Positions 60,962 through 64,000 of a stretch of DNA of 64,000 nucleotides are shown one piece after another. Source of the stretch: a virus. Each line of letters starts with the position of its first letter. The first letter of the stretch is position 1. The notes beneath the pieces are model-generated. The model made no database searches. It was not told the DNA's origin and saw nothing but the letters and a program-made list of their open reading frames with translations. The DNA lies in the IMG/VR virus record IMGVR_UViG_3300042539_001764, positions 1 through 64,000 of that record; one strand, written 5' to 3'. The translations under genes were made by a program, and so were the position numbers.

Positions 60962-61305
60962 GGGGCGACGCTGAAAGCTTTGCCCCTCCCGCTGCTGTTA
61001 GAAGCGCTGCGCGACGCGGTCTGGAACTGCGCAAGAAGCATGGAAAAGGTGGTTTAACGACACAGGAGGCAGGCAAGCAAGGTATTGGCAGCGGTGTTGC
61101 TAGAGCTAGTGATCTGGCCGGTGGCGGAGCGGTAAGCTTCGCCACGATCAAACGAATGTCTGCGTTCTTCTCTCGCCATGAAAAAAACAAAAGTGGTGGA
61201 GAAAACGATGCTGGTTATATTGCATGGCTTTTATGGGGAGGCGATGCTGGTAGAGCGTGGGCAAATCGTATTATTAAGATGGTGGAAAGTCGCCAAAAAG
61301 ATTAA
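60949..61305 (+). CDS. -1 frame extension with conserved phage domain
   Basis: The -1 frame opens with TGA at 60946-60948, directly before the slippery site, and continues for 118 codons to TAA (61303). It has no ATG, GTG or TTG until residue ~70, yet the conserved domain starts within 12 residues: PPAAVRSAARRGLELRKKHG, SFATIKRMSAFFSRHEKNK, IAWLLWGGDAGRAWANR. A stem-loop (AGGGGC/GCCCCT with inner GCT/AGC) begins 5 bases after the heptamer. This is best explained as a -1 programmed frameshift of the upstream gene. Confidence 0.7.
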   Translation, partial: KKALRGDAESFAPPAAVRSAARRGLELRKKHGKGGLTTQEAGKQGIGSGVARASDLAGGGAVSFATIKRMSAFFSRHEKNKSGGENDAGYIAWLLWGGDAGRAWANRIIKMVESRQKD

Positions 61306-61619
61306 TGAGCGAATATGTGCGCGTCATCGAGCAAGAAGACGAAGGCATTGGTCTTTTGCAGGCGCTGTCTATTCTTTCCTCTAATGAACATCGCAATACT
61401 TCGCGATGGGAATTAGTGGAAAAACAATGTTTTAAAAATGGGCGTCTTGACGAAACGCACATCTATGTGATGAGCGTTTACGAAAAACCTGACCCTCATT
61501 TTGAGCCAACTAAATTTCTCACGTTTGAAATTGAGGCAATGGCAAAGTCATACATCATGGAAGGCATTGAGGATCAACTTCGCGATATTCGTGAAGAAGA
61601 TAATGATGATGAGGATTGA
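61305..61619 (+). CDS. Uncharacterised acidic protein
   Basis: A 104-residue protein coupled to the preceding frame (TAATG). Beta start, helical acidic C-terminus (GIEDQLRDIREEDNDDED). It is the last rightward gene before the convergent XRE gene. No function recognised. Confidence 0.5.
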   Translation: MSEYVRVIEQEDEGIGLLQALSILSSNEHRNTSRWELVEKQCFKNGRLDETHIYVMSVYEKPDPHFEPTKFLTFEIEAMAKSYIMEGIEDQLRDIREEDNDDED

Positions 61620-61904
61620 TTATTCTCGCTTTGCATTGACCACGAACGAAGGATAGCCCATTAGCCATAGCACGCTAATTCCATAGAGGCCACTGAGAGT
61701 TCTCACCTGCACGCAATCCGGCGGTAGCACCGCTCGTTCAATGCGCGAGTAAGAGCTTTGACTAATATGTAAAGCATCTGCCACATCTTTCTGAGAGAGC
61801 CCGCTATTAAGGCGGGCTTCTTTAATGCGAGAAGCGATGAGAAGGCGAGCCTGCTGATGAGGCATTTTAAGGACATCAGCGGTACTCTTCTTAAGAAACA
61901 TCAC
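61620..61904 (-). CDS. XRE-type transcription regulator
   Basis: A 94-residue HTH protein. ASRIKEARLNSGLSQKDVADALHISQSSYSRIERA (in two parts, residues 24-57) is a lambda Cro/CI-type HTH. An internal ATG (MPHQQARLL, residue 14) is an alternative start. It is divergent from the prohead protease gene, so it could act on the 62-base gap in between (TATAAT at 61944-61949 and AT-rich repeats). The only repressor-like gene in the window. Confidence 0.85.
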   Translation of the reverse strand: MMFLKKSTADVLKMPHQQARLLIASRIKEARLNSGLSQKDVADALHISQSSYSRIERAVLPPDCVQVRTLSGLYGISVLWLMGYPSFVVNAKRE

Positions 61905-61967
61905 GAGGCTAGTCTGTTCTGAATAGTTGTTTTTATGATAAACTATAATTATTAGTAAAGTAAGTAT
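61905..61967. promoter_or_regulatory. AT-rich promoter/operator between XRE gene and head operon
   Basis: Includes TATAAT (61944-61949), TTATGATAA and an ACTA..TAGT inverted repeat. A natural place for the XRE protein to bind. Confidence 0.45.
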
Positions 61968-63161
61968 ATGAGCACCACATCTTGTCGCTACGATTTCTCT
62001 CCTATTGAGAAATATGAGGTGACGCCTGAAGGTTATCTTCGGGCATGGGCCTCTATTGCTCGCACTGGCATTCAGCTCTATACAGATGCTGATGGTTCAG
62101 TGCGGCGTGAATATAGGCCTGAAACAGAAGTGGCGTCTCCCGATAGTCTTGCTTCCTTTGCGGGCAAGGCAATCACTTCGGAGCACCCTCCTGTTCTTCT
62201 TGATGCCGCAAATACTAAAGACTACCAAGTAGGCTTTAGCGGCACTGAAGTGGTGTACGACAATGGTTTTGTCAAGGCCGTGATGACAATCACGGACGAA
62301 GATACCATTGAACGTATCATGCGAGGTGATGCTCGTGAGGTAAGCGCTGGCTATAGGGTCAACTACGATCCAACGCCTGGCGTTACTGATAGCGGTGAGC
62401 ATTACGATGGCATCCAAAAGGAAATCATCGGAAATCACATCGCCGTTGTTCGTCGGGGCCGCGCTGGCCCGCAAGTGAAGCTTCATCTTGATCGTCAAGA
62501 TGCTGCTGATCCATCCTTAATTTCCATCGAGGAAAATACAACTATGAGCGCGAAAGTCGTTTTCGACGGCGCCGAGTTTGAAGTGACGGAGAGCGTTGCT
62601 CTTGCGATCACTAAAGAACGCGAAGACGCCAAGATGTCCTACGAGGACATGAAGAAGAAGTACGACGAGCTGCAAGCCGCCGCCGATTCCATGAAGTCCG
62701 AAATGGACGCTATGGAAAAGGAAATGAAAGGCAAAATGGACGCTGCCGAAGGTCGCGCCGATGCCCTGGCTGAGCAGGTCGAAGAACTGAATACTGAACT
62801 GGCTGCTGCCAAGGAAATCAATCTTGATTCCATGGTGGAAGAGCGTGTTGCTCTTGTCGAGAAGGCTAAGCCTGTGCTCGATGCCGCCTACGACTTCGCT
62901 GGCAAAACTGCTCGCGAAGTGATGGTTGATTCCATCAAGGCAGTGCGTGGTGATGAGCTCGATCTTTCTGAGAAGAGCGATGACTACGTGCAGGCAATGT
63001 TTGATACTCTCTCTGAGGGTCGCAAAGATTCCGCCACCACTGATGAGCTGCGCAAAGTCGTAGCTTCCATTGCTTCTCCCATGTCTGCACCTTCGTCCTA
63101 CATGGACATGCTGCAGAATGCCTGGAAGAAGCCCCTTTCCATCTCCAAGGAGGCTAAGTAA
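61968..63161 (+). CDS. Prohead protease fused to scaffold region (DUF2213-like)
   Basis: A 397-residue protein. Residues about 1-180 are DUF2213-like: GYLRAWASIARTGIQLYTD, KAITSEHPPVLL, DAREVSAGYRVNYD, GNHIAVVRRGRAG. Residues about 200-320 form a long coiled coil rich in Lys, Glu and Met, typical of a scaffold. Phages of this type couple protease and scaffold in one polypeptide. The gene precedes decoration and capsid genes. Confidence 0.8.
   Translation: MSTTSCRYDFSPIEKYEVTPEGYLRAWASIARTGIQLYTDADGSVRREYRPETEVASPDSLASFAGKAITSEHPPVLLDAANTKDYQVGFSGTEVVYDNGFVKAVMTITDEDTIERIMRGDAREVSAGYRVNYDPTPGVTDSGEHYDGIQKEIIGNHIAVVRRGRAGPQVKLHLDRQDAADPSLISIEENTTMSAKVVFDGAEFEVTESVALAITKEREDAKMSYEDMKKKYDELQAAADSMKSEMDAMEKEMKGKMDAAEGRADALAEQVEELNTELAAAKEINLDSMVEERVALVEKAKPVLDAAYDFAGKTAREVMVDSIKAVRGDELDLSEKSDDYVQAMFDTLSEGRKDSATTDELRKVVASIASPMSAPSSYMDMLQNAWKKPLSISKEAK
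62544..63161 (+). CDS. Possible internal scaffold start within protease gene
   Basis: An in-frame ATG at 62544 (MSAKVVFDGAEFEV) is preceded by GAGGAAAA about 11 bases upstream. Initiation here would give a free 205-residue scaffold, as known for several phages. Weak without experiments. Confidence 0.35.
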   Translation: MSAKVVFDGAEFEVTESVALAITKEREDAKMSYEDMKKKYDELQAAADSMKSEMDAMEKEMKGKMDAAEGRADALAEQVEELNTELAAAKEINLDSMVEERVALVEKAKPVLDAAYDFAGKTAREVMVDSIKAVRGDELDLSEKSDDYVQAMFDTLSEGRKDSATTDELRKVVASIASPMSAPSSYMDMLQNAWKKPLSISKEAK

Positions 63162-63163
63162 TT

Positions 63164-63724
63164 ATGGCCGTAACTTTCTCTGCTTCGGGCACTGCCTCCG
63201 CTGGTGGCGTGCAACAGAGCTACGCTCTGGAGCAAACCGCACTGCTGGAAGGTCAACTGTCTGACATTCGCGACAACACCATTGGCACCTATGTCAATGA
63301 GAGTGGTGCTGTTGTTGCTTTCGGTAATCTGGCTGTGTACAACACTGCTGGTACTGTCGCTAACTCTGCTACCACCATTTCTGGTGCTTCTGATACCGTG
63401 CTGGGCGTTAACGTCCTCACTTATGTTGATGAAACGGCTCGCGATACAAACAATCGTCCTGGCGTGAAGAATCAGCAAGCCATGAACGTGGCTAACGAAG
63501 GTGCAGTTGCTGTTTATGTGACTGGCGCTGTGACTCCCGCATCGCCCGTGCGTGTGCTGTATTCCGCTAGCGGCACTGGCAAGGCCGGTCAGTTCTCCCA
63601 TGCTTTTGCATCGGGCAAAACTGTTCGCCTGGCTAACGCTCGTTTCCTTACCTCCACCACTGGCAGCGGCATTGCTGTGCTGGAGCTGAACGGTCCGAGC
63701 TTCACCCTCTCTGCTGATTCTTGA
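63164..63724 (+). CDS. Capsid decoration/stabilising protein (DUF2190-like)
   Basis: A 186-residue protein with the mixed beta and loop pattern of phage head decoration proteins (SASGTASAGGVQQSYALEQ, GVKNQQAMNVANEGAVAVYV). It sits between protease/scaffold and the major capsid gene, the usual place. Shares its spacing with the capsid operon. Confidence 0.65.
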   Translation: MAVTFSASGTASAGGVQQSYALEQTALLEGQLSDIRDNTIGTYVNESGAVVAFGNLAVYNTAGTVANSATTISGASDTVLGVNVLTYVDETARDTNNRPGVKNQQAMNVANEGAVAVYVTGAVTPASPVRVLYSASGTGKAGQFSHAFASGKTVRLANARFLTSTTGSGIAVLELNGPSFTLSADS

Positions 63725-63740
63725 TAGGAGGCTCTTAAAA

Positions 63741-64000
63741 ATGTCTGAATTCCGTATGGATGACGCGGGCCTGTTTCTTGAGCGTCAGCTTGAGTACATC
63801 CGCCCCCAAGTGTTTGAAGTGCAGTATGCGGATATCAAATATCCGACTGTTCTGCCTGTAACTGCTGAAGCTGGTCCTGGCGCCCAGACCTTCACCTATC
63901 GCATCATGGACTCCACTGGCGAGTTCCGTCTGATTGCTGATGCTGCTGATGATCTGCCCCGCGCTGATATCAGCCAAACCGAGAAGAGCATCAACATCCG
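63741..64000 (+). CDS. Major capsid protein, 5' part (DUF2184-type)
   Basis: ATG 63741 with GGAGG upstream. The visible 86 residues (FRMDDAGLFLERQLEYIRP, VQYADIKYPTVLPVT, FTYRIMDSTGEFRLIADAADD) match the beginning of DUF2184-type major capsid proteins. The gene runs off the right edge. Confidence 0.8.
   Translation, partial: MSEFRMDDAGLFLERQLEYIRPQVFEVQYADIKYPTVLPVTAEAGPGAQTFTYRIMDSTGEFRLIADAADDLPRADISQTEKSINI

Noticed and set aside
1-64000. Photosynthesis-type auxiliary genes (psbA, hli) expected for a cyanophage
   Set aside because: No product in the window resembles PsbA or high-light-inducible proteins. The cyanobacterial host guess rests on other clues.

Overview
The window is most of the genome of a tailed double-stranded DNA phage (Caudoviricetes, probably a siphovirus: long tape measure, lambda J-type tail hub, no sheath or baseplate wedge genes seen). 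A cyanobacterial host is inferred from several things. Many leaders are pyrimidine-rich, lack a Shine-Dalgarno and place CC directly before ATG. Operators match the cyanobacterial LexA box. Several small proteins resemble families I know from picocyanobacteria and their phages. No photosynthesis gene and no DNA polymerase is visible. An integrase and an XRE-type regulator suggest a temperate or formerly temperate lifestyle. The head module runs off the right edge and the tail module enters from the left, so the molecule is probably circular or circularly permuted, with only a few kb (rest of the capsid gene, connectors, tail tube, tail chaperones) missing.

Layout. 1-18.6 kb (+): tape measure, minor tail proteins, NlpC/P60-like protein, tail hub, two tail-tube-like proteins, fibres (one with an S74 chaperone), integrase, further fibre/adsorption proteins. 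18.8-20.5 kb (-): lysis region with a glucosaminidase/L,D-transpeptidase endolysin and two small membrane proteins. 20.6-27.5 kb (mainly -): nucleotide metabolism and recombination (DUF3310, ThyX, dCTP deaminase, two PD-(D/E)XK nucleases, Sak3-like annealing protein). 27.7-29.7 kb: primase-helicase. 29.8-41.3 kb: many small ORFs, a terminase small subunit candidate, an RlpA-like secreted protein, and a recurring terminator/-10/hairpin leader module. 41.3-41.95 kb: a repeat-rich control region. 42-49.4 kb: GP88-like protein, HNH, T5orf172, ribonucleotide reductase pair, phosphoesterase. 49.4-51.9 kb (-): tRNA, TerL and a nuclease. 51.9-64 kb (+): portal, head morphogenesis, an inserted sugar/glycosyltransferase cluster, prohead protease/scaffold, decoration protein, major capsid protein start.

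The most notable observations are: two genes that end in the same slippery heptamer A_AAA_AAG followed one codon later by a stop, with an open -1 frame that has no usable start and a stem-loop downstream (60.95 kb and 25.9 kb); an intergenic region at 41.3-41.7 kb with two exact cyanobacterial LexA boxes, two Fur-like boxes, four tandem hairpins and 23-nt iterons; eight leaders in which a GNRA-capped or similar hairpin sits where transcription should begin; and a class I tRNA with a UAA anticodon.
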